From Oscillospiraceae bacterium (GTDB lineage: Bacteria > Bacillota > Clostridia > Oscillospirales > Oscillospiraceae): a stretch of 44,636 nucleotides of DNA. Shown in pieces: positions 36,389-44,329 of the stretch. Location of the stretch: assembly GCA_902798545.1 (NCBI GenBank), contig CADBWQ010000022.1, positions 1 through 44,636 on the forward strand, given 5' to 3'. The position numbers were made by a program, and so were the translations under genes. The notes under the pieces are model-generated. The model was not told where the DNA came from. It did no database searches and saw only the letters and a list, made by a program, of their open reading frames with translations. Numbering within the stretch: the first letter of the stretch is position 1; each line of letters starts with the position of its first letter.

Positions 36389-36940
36389 CTATCGTTCTGA
36401 CCTTAGCAATGCATACCAGCATGCATCGCAGATTCCCTGATTGTTTCGGTCAGCGCTACGCATAGTACCTTCATATTTCATGCCGCACTTTTTCATGACC
36501 ATGCCGGAATGCGGATTCCTTGGGTCATGACGGCTTTCGATACGGTTCGCTCCAACCTTATCAAAAAAATAATCCATTGCCGTGTTCAGAGCCTCAGACA
36601 TGATTCCCTGATGCCACCAGGTTTTTCCCAGGCAATAGCCGATATGAATCAAATCGATATCGTCGTTTATATAAACTGCAGAAATACTTCCGATCGGATC
36701 GCTTCCATGCTCTTTCAGGACAATTGCCCACTGATAATAATTGTTCTTTGAATAGGATGTGATCCATTCTTCTAACACTGCCTTACTGACATCGATACTG
36801 GTGTGAACAGGCCACGTCAGATATTTCGTTACATCGAAATCAGAAGCCCAGTTTTTATACATTGCTTCCGCATCCCCGATTTCAAATCTTCTCAAAATCA
36901 GTCTTTCTGTTTCTAGGAGCTGTGTTCCATAGTGGCGCAT
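36389..36940 (-). CDS. GNAT acetyltransferase, RimJ/RimL type
   Basis: A 183-residue acetyl-CoA-dependent N-acetyltransferase. TERLILRRFEIGDAEAMYKNW near the N-terminus (first 20 residues of the motif begin at about 11) and IGYCLGKTWWHQGIMSEAL (motif A region) match the Acetyltransf_3 family. ANRIESRHDPRNPHSGMVMK is the usual C-terminal block. The ATG at 36940 follows AGGAG by 8 bases; one at 36958 lies within the preceding gene's end. Its substrate is unknown. It is coupled to a small Cys-rich gene upstream. Confidence 0.9.
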   Translation of the reverse strand: MRHYGTQLLETERLILRRFEIGDAEAMYKNWASDFDVTKYLTWPVHTSIDVSKAVLEEWITSYSKNNYYQWAIVLKEHGSDPIGSISAVYINDDIDLIHIGYCLGKTWWHQGIMSEALNTAMDYFFDKVGANRIESRHDPRNPHSGMVMKKCGMKYEGTMRSADRNNQGICDACWYALLRSER

Positions 36941-36954
36941 TGCTCTGTCTCCTG

Positions 36955-37119
36955 TCACAATCCCAGATTCCGCCGGGCTTCCTCGTTATTTTTGAGAATC
37001 AACCCCGCCTTCTCACAAGTCATAAGCTCCGCACAGCTTCCGCAGGTTTCCACTCCTTTTTTCAGTGCACACCGGCGGATCGGACACAGAACGAGTCCAC
37101 CAATCAATTCCTGTTTCAT
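36955..37119 (-). CDS. 54-residue Cys-rich protein, DUF3795-like fragment
   Basis: The minus strand from ATG 37119 (GGAGG 9 bases upstream) reads MKQELIGGLVLCPIRRCALK and then carries KGVETCGSCAEL and CEKAGLILKNNEEARRNL. Cysteines are at 12, 17, 26, 29 and 35. This resembles the C-terminal half of DUF3795 proteins, which are normally about 100-140 residues, so it may be a short form or a truncated gene. It may bind zinc or an Fe-S cluster. It lies 14 bases upstream of the GNAT start. Confidence 0.6.
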   Translation of the reverse strand: MKQELIGGLVLCPIRRCALKKGVETCGSCAELMTCEKAGLILKNNEEARRNLGL

Positions 37120-37294
37120 AACTTCATGCCTCCGATCAGTTTACTGTGAATGTTTCACAGCCAGACAGTATCCAACACCCTCCGGTGCTGTTGCTGGCAG
37201 CCTGGTTCGAGAACTCTCTTCCTGATGCCATTTTATGTTTTATCTCTGCAGTATGTTTTAATGAAGTAGCGGCTGAATGCTTCGACTTGTTTGA

Positions 37295-37609
37295 TCACTT
37301 CCTTTTCTTCGACGCGGGAAGTTCCTCTGCCATTGCTTCTACCAGCTTCTTCAGAAACTCTCTGTTTTCTACGTTGTCAACGAGCAGCATCTCTTTTGCA
37401 CCTTCATACGGCTGCTCCATATCTGCCTCCGGCATTATTTCCTTTGCCGCGTTTACAGGCTTTACGAGGAAACGGTCATCGTAGATGCCGCCGATGACCT
37501 TCCCCTGGTAATAGAGGATATATTCTCCCATCATCTGCCGCCAGGACACACTGTCCAATTCTGAAAGCTGTTCAAGAATGAAATCCAGATATTCCTTACT
37601 TGATGCCAC
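37295..37609 (-). CDS. TfoX/Sxy N-terminal domain protein
   Basis: A 104-residue protein with the TfoX_N fold (SWRQMMGEYILYYQGKVIGG, then DDRFLVKPVNAAKE). In Gammaproteobacteria the full-length relative controls competence genes; stand-alone short forms in Bacillota have no proven role. The C-terminus is basic (SKKRK). It overlaps the end of the upstream kinase gene by 14 bases, so the two are coupled. Confidence 0.85.
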   Translation of the reverse strand: MASSKEYLDFILEQLSELDSVSWRQMMGEYILYYQGKVIGGIYDDRFLVKPVNAAKEIMPEADMEQPYEGAKEMLLVDNVENREFLKKLVEAMAEELPASKKRK

Positions 37610-38411
37610 TTTTCTCTCCTTTGTTAATTACGTTAAGGGATTGTTCTCTGCGCATATCGGTGCCTGTACATTCCCTTCGTATGATTTCAGTACCGTCATG
37701 CGTAATCTCAAGATCCAGATCCGCTTTCCCTGTTTTTGCCAGGCAAAGCCTTACATTTGCCATATCGCTGAAATCCACAAACTCCTCTGCTTTTTCTCTC
37801 TCTGCTCCGGTTGCGATTCTTCGCTTGATCAGCCTCTCCCTGAGGAGTCCTTCGTCTGCAGATATGGAGATCGTATAATCCGCATATGCAGACAGCTCTC
37901 TCCAACCATCCAGATCCAGAAGAAGATAATTCCCTTCCAGTAGCACAATATCAGATGTAACGGTTATTGCATCTTCTACCGGATTGTGAAGAATTCTGTC
38001 ATAACGCGGCCATGTACATACATTTCCTTCTGTCAGCTCAGCCGTCTTCTTCCTCAGTGCCTCCAGATCAAAGGTAACCGGGGCGCCTTTGATTTTCACC
38101 ATTTGGATGTCTTTGCCATTGACCGGGACCGTATGTGACAGGAGGTACTCCTGCCGTCGATGGAAACCGTCCATTCCCAAGGACTGTACGTTTTTTTCTG
38201 GGATGATTTCCTTTGCCAGATACTCCAGGAAACTGACCAGTGTACTTTTTCCCGCGCCGGGAGGTGCTGCGATCATCGTGACAATTCGAGTCTGCTTTTC
38301 GGTATGCATTTCTGCCATATGTTCCAGCAGCGGAACAAACAGCACATTGAGCGTTTTATCACTGTAGTACGCATTCACGTCAATTCCATTGATGTTGGCA
38401 GTATATTTCAT
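37596..38411 (-). CDS. P-loop nucleoside/pantothenate kinase-like protein
   Basis: A 271-residue PRK/uridine-kinase-like enzyme with Walker A APPGAGKST (49-57) and the SLGMDGFHRRQEYL block. IVLLEGNYLLLDLDGW is the Walker B-like strand. The fold phosphorylates nucleosides, pantothenate, phosphoribulose or sugars such as fructose-lysine derivatives; the substrate is not clear from sequence. It is co-transcribed with the TfoX-like gene. Confidence 0.8.
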   Translation of the reverse strand: MKYTANINGIDVNAYYSDKTLNVLFVPLLEHMAEMHTEKQTRIVTMIAAPPGAGKSTLVSFLEYLAKEIIPEKNVQSLGMDGFHRRQEYLLSHTVPVNGKDIQMVKIKGAPVTFDLEALRKKTAELTEGNVCTWPRYDRILHNPVEDAITVTSDIVLLEGNYLLLDLDGWRELSAYADYTISISADEGLLRERLIKRRIATGAEREKAEEFVDFSDMANVRLCLAKTGKADLDLEITHDGTEIIRRECTGTDMRREQSLNVINKGEKSGIK

Positions 38412-38475
38412 ATAAAAACCTCATCAAAATTTCCGGCAATCCCACATCAGGCCTGTCCGGCACTCTCCACACCGC

Positions 38476-38504
38476 ATTATATCAGACTCAGATGTCTCCG
38501 TCAT
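38476..38504 (-). promoter_or_regulatory. Promoter of the kinase gene
   Basis: Minus-strand ATGACG (38504-38499) and TATAAT (38481-38476) are spaced 17 bases; the -35 is weak. Confidence 0.45.
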
Positions 38505-38571
38505 CATGTTTCTCCCGGCGAGTATCTTTTTGCGATCTGCCAATGCGTCACCTGGCATGTATAAAATTATT

Positions 38572-38601
38572 AGAACTGGCCATTTTCATATGGTCAGTTC
38601 T
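38572..38601 (+). promoter_or_regulatory. Inverted repeat upstream of the ECF S-component gene
   Basis: AGAACTGGCCAT (38572-38583) and ATGGTCAGTTCT (38590-38601) form 12-bp arms with one G-T pair and a 6-nt loop. It is 39 bases before the start codon. It may be a repressor site or a leader hairpin; it lacks a T-tract and matches no riboswitch I know. Confidence 0.45.
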
Positions 38602-38640
38602 CTGCTATGATAGGATCAACCTCGAAAAGGAAGTGATCTC

Positions 38641-39255
38641 GTGGAACATAAAAGAATCTTAACTCTGACTCAGGGCGCTCTGATTGCAGCTCTGGCTTAT
38701 GTTGGCTTCCAGTTTCTCCGCATTGACATCCCGGTCGGCGCTGAACGCACAGCCATTCATCTTGGCAATACCATGGTTGTACTCGGTGCGCTGCTTCTGG
38801 GTGGCTGGGGAGGCTTTGCCGGAGCCCTGGGTCTGACCCTCGCCGACCTCACAAGCGGCTATGTCACTACTGCCCCGAAGACCTTCATCCTGAAGCTCAT
38901 CATTGGGCTGGTCACGCTGGCGATCTCAAGGAAGCTGTTTCACATAGAGAAGGAACCCAGCATGAAAAGCCAGGCCAGAATCGCATTGTTTTCATCCATC
39001 GCAGCCCTCGGGCTGAACGTGGTACTGGATCCTCTCTTCGGCTATTTTTACAAAACCTATCTCTTTGGGATTCCACAGGACCTCTCTGCAGCGCTGGCGA
39101 AGATCAGTTCCGTTACAACGCTGGTGAACGCTGCTGCTTCGACGGTCGCCGTAGTGATTCTCTGGCCGGCGCTGTTCCGCGCGCTCGCCGGAACGGACAG
39201 GCTTCCCTGGCAAAGCACTGTTACGGATGATCGCGATCCCGTCCAGGCAGTCTGA
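38641..39255 (+). CDS. ECF transporter S component
   Basis: A 204-residue membrane protein with about six helices and the S-component N-terminal pattern (LTQGALIAALAYVGFQFLRI, then AIHLGNTMVVLGALLLGGWGG). S components bind a vitamin or similar nutrient and work with a shared EcfA-EcfA'-EcfT module, which is not in the window. The start is GTG at 38641 after AAGGAAGTGAT. The ligand cannot be set; an adjacent enzyme or riboswitch that would give it is absent. Confidence 0.85.
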   Translation: MEHKRILTLTQGALIAALAYVGFQFLRIDIPVGAERTAIHLGNTMVVLGALLLGGWGGFAGALGLTLADLTSGYVTTAPKTFILKLIIGLVTLAISRKLFHIEKEPSMKSQARIALFSSIAALGLNVVLDPLFGYFYKTYLFGIPQDLSAALAKISSVTTLVNAAASTVAVVILWPALFRALAGTDRLPWQSTVTDDRDPVQAV

Positions 39256-39277
39256 ACAGGACCTTTCACTGTATGCC

Positions 39278-39311
39278 GACAGGCCTCCGGTCGTTTGACC
39301 GGAGGCCTGTC
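39278..39311. terminator. Bidirectional terminator, 15-bp perfect stem
   Basis: GACAGGCCTCCGGTC (39278-39292) and GACCGGAGGCCTGTC (39297-39311) pair perfectly around a GTTT loop, followed by TCATTCCTTGTTTTT. It separates the ECF gene and the convergent GntR gene. Confidence 0.9.
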
Positions 39312-39330
39312 TCATTCCTTGTTTTTCGTT

Positions 39331-40014
39331 TTACTCGCTCCAATAGCGCTCATAGAGCATTGCCATATGCGACTGCATGAATTCGTGCGCATCATCCGCT
39401 CTGCCGTCCAGGATTGCTTCACAGATGCGAATATGTTCCATGTTGTTCTGGTCCTGATACCGTTGGGTCGCAATGGTCCGGCTGAGGATGAGTTCCCACA
39501 GCTCCTGTTCCATGGCCTTGAAAACCAGATCCATGATCATGACATACATGGTACTGCCGCTGGCCTTCGCTACCGCGAGGTGGAACGCACGGTCTGTCTC
39601 CTTGGTGATGACGCCAAACTTTGACTCCAGCCGGAACCTTGTCAGGATCTCTTCCAGGATTCGTCGGTTTTCATCGTCCAGGTGAAGTGCGGCCTCTCTG
39701 GCAATATCCGGCTCCAAAAGCATACGTGCCCGGATAATCTCCTGCGGCTCGATAATCTGAGGGAGTTCTTCCTCGGATTGCTGCGCTTTGACATAGACGC
39801 CGCCGCCCTGAATCGAATCCACAAGTCCGTTCAGTTCCAGCGCGCAGAGCGCTTCGCGCACCGGCACCCGGCTGACATTGAAAACCTGACAGAGTTCCTT
39901 CTCGCTGGGGAGCTTATCCCCTACCTGGAACTTTCCGCCAACGATTGCGTCATGCAGCTGGTTGTAGATCTGTATATACAGTTTGTTGCTGGCAACCGGG
40001 CTGAATCCCTGCAT
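39331..40014 (-). CDS. GntR-family regulator, FadR/FCD subfamily
   Basis: A 227-residue regulator. The winged helix spans about 10-75 (GDKLPSEKELCQVFNVSRVP) and the FCD ligand domain about 90-220. Metal or acid ligands are likely D141, H145, H194 and H216. FCD regulators often sense sugar acids or organic acids. The gene follows the TRAP operon but has its own consensus promoter. It probably binds the TTGTATTACAA site upstream of the operon's first gene. Confidence 0.92.
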   Translation of the reverse strand: MQGFSPVASNKLYIQIYNQLHDAIVGGKFQVGDKLPSEKELCQVFNVSRVPVREALCALELNGLVDSIQGGGVYVKAQQSEEELPQIIEPQEIIRARMLLEPDIAREAALHLDDENRRILEEILTRFRLESKFGVITKETDRAFHLAVAKASGSTMYVMIMDLVFKAMEQELWELILSRTIATQRYQDQNNMEHIRICEAILDGRADDAHEFMQSHMAMLYERYWSE

Positions 40015-40042
40015 ATTTCATACCTCTTTTCAGTATCGGTGA

Positions 40043-40071
40043 ATTATATCACGCGCACGCTCAGCTGTCAA
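40043..40071 (-). promoter_or_regulatory. Consensus promoter of the gntR-type gene
   Basis: Minus-strand TTGACA (40071-40066) and TATAAT (40048-40043) are spaced 17 bases, a perfect sigma-A consensus. No TTGTATTACAA copy overlaps it. Confidence 0.75.
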
Positions 40072-40101
40072 TTTACTTACTCGGTGCTAATGGCTTTGGC
40101 C

Positions 40102-40133
40102 AAAAGGAGTCCGCATCTGAACGGACTCCCTTT
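40102..40133 (-). terminator. Terminator of the TRAP operon
   Basis: GGAGTCCG (40106-40113) and CGGACTCC (40122-40129) form the stem, extended by A/T pairs. The minus strand runs into TTTTGG. Confidence 0.7.
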
Positions 40134-40158
40134 CGGTCTGCAGCATATGTTTCCTCAA

Positions 40159-41445
40159 TCAGCCCAGCGTACCGGGGAGCCAGGTGACGAGTCCGGGTAC
40201 ATAAGTAATCAGGAACAAAACAATAATCAGTGGGACAAGGAAAGGCAGAATCGCCTTGTACATTTTTTCAATGGAGATGTGTGCGGTCTTGGCGCAGATG
40301 AAGAGGCTGGTGCCGACCGGCGGGGTACAGAGGCCGATCATCAGGTTCAGCACCAGAACCACACCCAGGTGCAGCGGATCAATCCCATATACAGACATCA
40401 GGGGTACCAGGAACGGCAGTGTGATGGTCATGGCCGCCAGCGCTTCCATGAACATGCCGATGATGAGGAAGGCGATGTTCACGATCAGCAGCATAACATA
40501 TTTGTTATCTGTAAGTTTCACCAGGGCTTCGCTCAGTGCCTGGGTCATACCGAGCATGGTGACCAGCCAGGAAAAGGATGCCGCGCCGCAGATCAGACAG
40601 AGGATACCGGCACTGTCGCGGGCCGTCTCGATGAGCGCCTGATACACATCCTTCCAGCTGAGCTCGCGGTAGACGAGGACAGAGAGAATGAAGGCGTACG
40701 TTGCCGCAATACAGGCAGCCTCAGTGGGGCTGAAGATTCCGGTCCAGATACCGCCGATGATGATAACCGGCGTCAGCAAAGAGAGCAGCGCTTCCTTGGT
40801 CGCCTGGCCGACTTCTTTCCAACTGAACTCTTTTACCGGATAATGGCGCTTTTTCGCCATGAAAAAGACGAGAATGCTGGTTGCCAGAGCAAGTACCAGA
40901 CCGGGGACGATCCCTCCGATGAACAGCGCACCGACCGAGACCTCCGTCATCATGCCGTAGACGACCATGGGAATGCTGGGCGGGATGATGGGGCCGATGG
41001 TTGCGGAGGCGGCCGTGACTGCTGCGGAGAATTCCGGATCAAATCCATCCTTGATCATGGCATCGACCTCAATCTGACCAAGGCCGCCGGCATCTGCGAC
41101 CGCGGAGCCGCTCATACCGGAGAAGACGATGGACGCCACAACATTCGCATGGCCGAGGCCGCCGGGGATAGAGCCGACCCAGGCGGAGCAGGCGCGGAAG
41201 ATCTTTCGCGTGACGCCTCCGGTGTTCATGAGTTTAGCCGCCAGGATGAAGAATGGAATCGCGAGCAGTGTATATCCGCTGGCATTGCCGATCATGCGGT
41301 GGAAGATGGCCGTAACCGTGAAGTTACCGGTCACCAGAACCGTGAAAATTGCTGAGATGGAGAGGGAGAACGCAATGGGAACACCCAGAACCATCAGGAG
41401 CAGAAAACCGCCGACCAACAAAAGAACATATCCTGCAAAGCTCAT
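40159..41445 (-). CDS. dctM: TRAP transporter large permease DctM
   Basis: A 428-residue membrane protein with about 12 helices, of the DctM family that carries the substrate with sodium. Blocks include VLGVPIAFSLSIS near the N-terminus, MSGSAVADAGGLGQIEVDAM, IGPIIPPSIPMVVYG and LNLMIGLCTPPVGTSLFICA. Its start overlaps the dctQ stop by 4 bases. It acts with DctQ and the binding protein encoded upstream. Confidence 0.95.
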   Translation of the reverse strand: MSFAGYVLLLVGGFLLLMVLGVPIAFSLSISAIFTVLVTGNFTVTAIFHRMIGNASGYTLLAIPFFILAAKLMNTGGVTRKIFRACSAWVGSIPGGLGHANVVASIVFSGMSGSAVADAGGLGQIEVDAMIKDGFDPEFSAAVTAASATIGPIIPPSIPMVVYGMMTEVSVGALFIGGIVPGLVLALATSILVFFMAKKRHYPVKEFSWKEVGQATKEALLSLLTPVIIIGGIWTGIFSPTEAACIAATYAFILSVLVYRELSWKDVYQALIETARDSAGILCLICGAASFSWLVTMLGMTQALSEALVKLTDNKYVMLLIVNIAFLIIGMFMEALAAMTITLPFLVPLMSVYGIDPLHLGVVLVLNLMIGLCTPPVGTSLFICAKTAHISIEKMYKAILPFLVPLIIVLFLITYVPGLVTWLPGTLG

Positions 41446-41957
41446 ACGTCAATGCCCTCCTCTCCTCGGATTGCCTTCGGTGCATCTTCAGGCCTGCGGT
41501 TCAGTATCAGATCAATCAGATGTACAACCGAAAACGCGCAGCCGATCGGAAAGCACAGGTAGTAGACACCCTTGCGGATGGCGATGGTCTTGTAAAAGGT
41601 CTTCCAGGTTGTCTGGATGATCGACTGACTGCAGACGATGCCTGTGATCAGGAATGCAATCAACAGCAGATCAATGGCGTCCATATAGATTCGCCAGGTC
41701 TTCGGAGCCAGTTTGTCACTCACGAAGGTCAGGCGGAGATGTTCTTGTTTGTGAAAGGTCATCGGCATACCGATGAAAATGGCCCAGCAGAGTCCAACCA
41801 GCGTCAGCTCATACTGCCAGGTAACGGGATTGTTGAAGATAAAGCGCATGATGACCGAATAGACGATAATGAGACAAAGGCCTGCCAAGATTGTTGCGCA
41901 GATCACACTTGAGATCTTGTCCAGGATCTCACTCAGCTTGTGAATAAAGGCTTTCAT
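41442..41957 (-). CDS. dctQ: TRAP transporter small permease DctQ
   Basis: A 171-residue protein with four helices and the DctQ pattern (NPVTWQYELTLVGLCWAIFI). It stabilises DctM in the membrane and contacts the binding protein. It lies between the dctP and dctM genes; a strong hairpin separates it from dctP. Confidence 0.93.
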   Translation of the reverse strand: MKAFIHKLSEILDKISSVICATILAGLCLIIVYSVIMRFIFNNPVTWQYELTLVGLCWAIFIGMPMTFHKQEHLRLTFVSDKLAPKTWRIYMDAIDLLLIAFLITGIVCSQSIIQTTWKTFYKTIAIRKGVYYLCFPIGCAFSVVHLIDLILNRRPEDAPKAIRGEEGIDV

Positions 41958-41988
41958 GATGTCCGTACTCCACCTCTCTTAATAAGAA

Positions 41989-42016
41989 GGGAGGCACGGC
42001 AGGCGCTGTGCCTCCC
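41989..42016 (-). terminator. Attenuating hairpin between dctP and dctQ
   Basis: GGGAGGCAC (41989-41997) and GTGCCTCCC (42008-42016) form a perfect 9-bp stem. The minus strand runs into TTCTTATT. It should lower transcription of the permease genes relative to dctP. Confidence 0.75.
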
Positions 42017-42055
42017 CGGTATACAGTCGGGGTTTTGCTAAGATCGTACAAAAAA

Positions 42056-43042
42056 TTACTTCAGTTCGTTGATGCGGGCGACCAGATCTTCAGCCCAGTC
42101 GTTCTCAGCGTAGAAGTCAGCATAGACGCTCTGCGCCTGCTCGATGAAGGGAGCGGTGTCGGGGTAGCCGACTTCCATACCGGCAGCTTCGAGCTCGGCC
42201 AGATAGGTGGCCTCGTTGTCGCGGATGGCCTTACGATGCTCAGCACCGAACTCCAGGGCACATTCCTGGATGATCTCCTGCAGGTCGGCAGGGAGCTTGT
42301 TCCAGGTGCTCAGGGAGAAGATCATGTCTTTCGGCTGATACTGGTAGTTCACCATCGTGAGGTACTTCTGTACATCCTGGAAGTTGTTGGCATAGATATT
42401 GGAGACAGGGTTCTCCTGGCCGTCAAAGGTGCCCTGCTGGAGCGCCAGATACAGTTCGGAGAAGGCAAACGGGGAGGCGCTGGCGCCATAGGCGGCGAAG
42501 ATGGCCATGGTCATCTTATCTTCCGGCGTACGGAACTTCAGGCCCTGGAGATCTTCGGGTTTCTCAATGGGACGCTTGGAGTTGGTGAACTGACGCAGAC
42601 CGTTCTCCCAGTACGCGAGCTGGATCATGTTGTGGTCTTCCAGACCTTCCAGAAGCTCCTGGCCGATCTCACCGTCAAGAACTCTGTACACATGGTCATA
42701 GTCCGAGAACAGGAACGGGAGGCTCAGGGCTGCAAATTTCGGGCAGAAGGAAGCCTGCTGGCCGGAGGGGAGCATCATGGCGTCGAGGTTTCCCATCTCA
42801 ACCATTTCGATCATCTCGGCATTGCTTCCGAGCTGCTCGGCGGCGAAGATCTGGATCTTGACCTGTCCGTTGGTACGCTCATTGACGGCTTCGGCAAAGT
42901 GCTCAAGGGAGATGTGGATGAGGTTCTGGGTGGTGTCGCTGTGGCCGATGCTGATGGTGTAGGTCTTGTCTGCTGCAAACGCCGTGGCAGAGAAGGAGAC
43001 GACCATCACAAGTGCGAGAACGATAGCCAGGAATTTCTTCAT
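42056..43042 (-). CDS. dctP: TRAP transporter substrate-binding protein DctP
   Basis: A 328-residue secreted protein with a signal peptide (MKKFLAIVLALVMVVSFSAT then AFA) and no lipobox. Family blocks are KIQIFAAEQLGSN, GLKFRTPEDKM with the carboxylate-binding arginine near 170, and LQQGTFDGQENP. Such proteins bind sugar acids or other carboxylates. The neighbouring oxidoreductase suggests an acid sugar such as a uronate. A GGAGG site precedes the ATG. Confidence 0.95.
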   Translation of the reverse strand: MKKFLAIVLALVMVVSFSATAFAADKTYTISIGHSDTTQNLIHISLEHFAEAVNERTNGQVKIQIFAAEQLGSNAEMIEMVEMGNLDAMMLPSGQQASFCPKFAALSLPFLFSDYDHVYRVLDGEIGQELLEGLEDHNMIQLAYWENGLRQFTNSKRPIEKPEDLQGLKFRTPEDKMTMAIFAAYGASASPFAFSELYLALQQGTFDGQENPVSNIYANNFQDVQKYLTMVNYQYQPKDMIFSLSTWNKLPADLQEIIQECALEFGAEHRKAIRDNEATYLAELEAAGMEVGYPDTAPFIEQAQSVYADFYAENDWAEDLVARINELK

Positions 43043-43113
43043 TTTTGTTCCTCCTTGATGTTATTGGGGTTTCTATCTGATGCCGGTTTCCTGTCCCGGG
43101 ATCATACGTTTTC

Positions 43114-44136
43114 TTACATCCTGTCCGCGAGAATGATTTCCTTGTGATCGCGGGAGGACTCCAGTGCCAGGGTAGACAGCTTCAGGACCTTGATCCCCTC
43201 GTCCAGCGGCGTACGGATGGGCTTGCCCGACTTCAGGCGGTCCTGGAAATACTGGTGGATGTTAAAGATCACACCGTCCTGATTGTATTTATAGGAGTCA
43301 TTGAAATGGAGCGTCTCTGCCTGGGCCATATCCGAGGTCTTCCAGGTCACCTCGTCGAACTCGAACATGTCGCTGCCACGCAGGAAACAGCTCCCCTTGG
43401 TGCCGATGTAACCCTTGAAATTGCCGCCGAGGTCCGCACTCCAGCTTGCGTTGATGGTGGCGACGCCGCCCTTCTTGATCTTCATTGTGGCGGAGAAGTT
43501 GGTGTCATAGGTTGGGAGAGACTCAATGGTACACCAAGTGTTCGCAGAAAGAGTTTCGAACTCCCCGCAGAGCGCTGTCAGCAGATTCCACTCATGAGAA
43601 ATGGACTCGATGGTAAAGCCGCAGGCCAGCTTCGGGTCGGTGCGCCAGGATGGCTGGAAGTAGGTGCCGCGGAAGCCGTAGCCCGGTCCGACGCGATTGT
43701 CAAAAACGTTAATCGGATCACCGAGTTCTCCGCTTTCAACCAGTGAAAGCATTTTCTGGAAAGCAGGACGATAGAAATGGGCGAAGCCGACGATGATTTT
43801 CCCGTCATACTTCTGCTCCATGTCCTTGATCTTCTGCGCATCCTCCAGGCTGGTGGCAATCGGCTTCTCCATGTACAGAGGTACATGGTGTTTCAGTACC
43901 ATTTCTACATAGTCCAGCCGCTTTGTGGGTGGTGTGCAGAGAACTACGTAATCGGCCTTGGGGACATATTCTTCGATCTGCTCATAGCTGAGCATTTCAC
44001 AGCCAAATTCGTCCGCATAGCGCTTCAGCCCTGCTTCATTGACGTCAAACGCAGCAAGAACCTTTCCGCCAAGTTTAACAACAGCACGGCCATGGGATTT
44101 GGCAATGTCGCCCGCACCGATCATTAATACATTCAT
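43114..44136 (-). CDS. Gfo/Idh/MocA-family oxidoreductase
   Basis: A 340-residue NAD(P)-dependent dehydrogenase; the ATG at 44136 follows AGGAGG by 8 bases. An upstream in-frame ATG at 44211 lies within the promoter. The Rossmann motif is VLMIGAGDIAKSHGRA near 3-18, and the family lysine is in MEKPIAT near 92-98. These enzymes oxidise or epimerise sugars, sugar acids or inositols. It is the first gene of the TRAP operon, so it probably begins breakdown of the imported compound. Confidence 0.92.
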   Translation of the reverse strand: MNVLMIGAGDIAKSHGRAVVKLGGKVLAAFDVNEAGLKRYADEFGCEMLSYEQIEEYVPKADYVVLCTPPTKRLDYVEMVLKHHVPLYMEKPIATSLEDAQKIKDMEQKYDGKIIVGFAHFYRPAFQKMLSLVESGELGDPINVFDNRVGPGYGFRGTYFQPSWRTDPKLACGFTIESISHEWNLLTALCGEFETLSANTWCTIESLPTYDTNFSATMKIKKGGVATINASWSADLGGNFKGYIGTKGSCFLRGSDMFEFDEVTWKTSDMAQAETLHFNDSYKYNQDGVIFNIHQYFQDRLKSGKPIRTPLDEGIKVLKLSTLALESSRDHKEIILADRM

Positions 44137-44163
44137 GTGGGTCTCCTCCTGTAATTTTGTCTG

Positions 44164-44184
44164 GTTGTAATCTTGTATTACAAC
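44164..44184. promoter_or_regulatory. FadR/GntR-type operator of the TRAP operon
   Basis: Arms GTTGTAAT (44164-44171) and ATTACAAC (44177-44184) are perfect. The sub-site TTGTATTACAA (44173-44183) matches the TNGTNNNACNA consensus of the FadR subfamily. It abuts the -10, so binding should repress. Confidence 0.75.
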
Positions 44185-44211
44185 TATACGATATGCCAAA
44201 TTGATCGTCAA
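44183..44211 (-). promoter_or_regulatory. Promoter of the oxidoreductase-TRAP operon
   Basis: Minus-strand TTGACG (44211-44206) and TATAGT (44188-44183) are spaced 17 bases. Confidence 0.75.
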
Positions 44212-44251
44212 GTAATGCCAATTTTTTCACAGTTTTTTCTGCGAGATGCAC

Positions 44252-44283
44252 AAAAATGGCGCTGCGTTTTTGTACGCAGCGCC
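44252..44283 (-). terminator. Terminator of the Nramp-type gene
   Basis: GGCGCTGCGT (44258-44267) and ACGCAGCGCC (44274-44283) are perfect 10-bp arms. The minus strand continues into ATTTTTG. Confidence 0.9.
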
Positions 44284-44329
44284 TAAAGTGAGCCGATTTT
44301 CGTTAAGAAGTTGTTAAAGCAATTCGTGT

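Noticed and set aside
37120-37294. Possible promoter or terminator between the TfoX-like gene and the Cys-rich gene
   Set aside because: Only a weak bulged hairpin (near 37165-37195) and no convincing -35/-10 pair were found.
38557-38610. 17-codon frame that could be a leader peptide for the ECF gene
   Set aside because: No ribosome site, no run of regulatory codons, and the hairpin explains the sequence better.
39682-41355. Open frame of 557 codons on the plus strand
   Set aside because: Antisense to dctM and the gntR-type gene; low-complexity, D/H/E/Q-rich composition typical of shadow frames.
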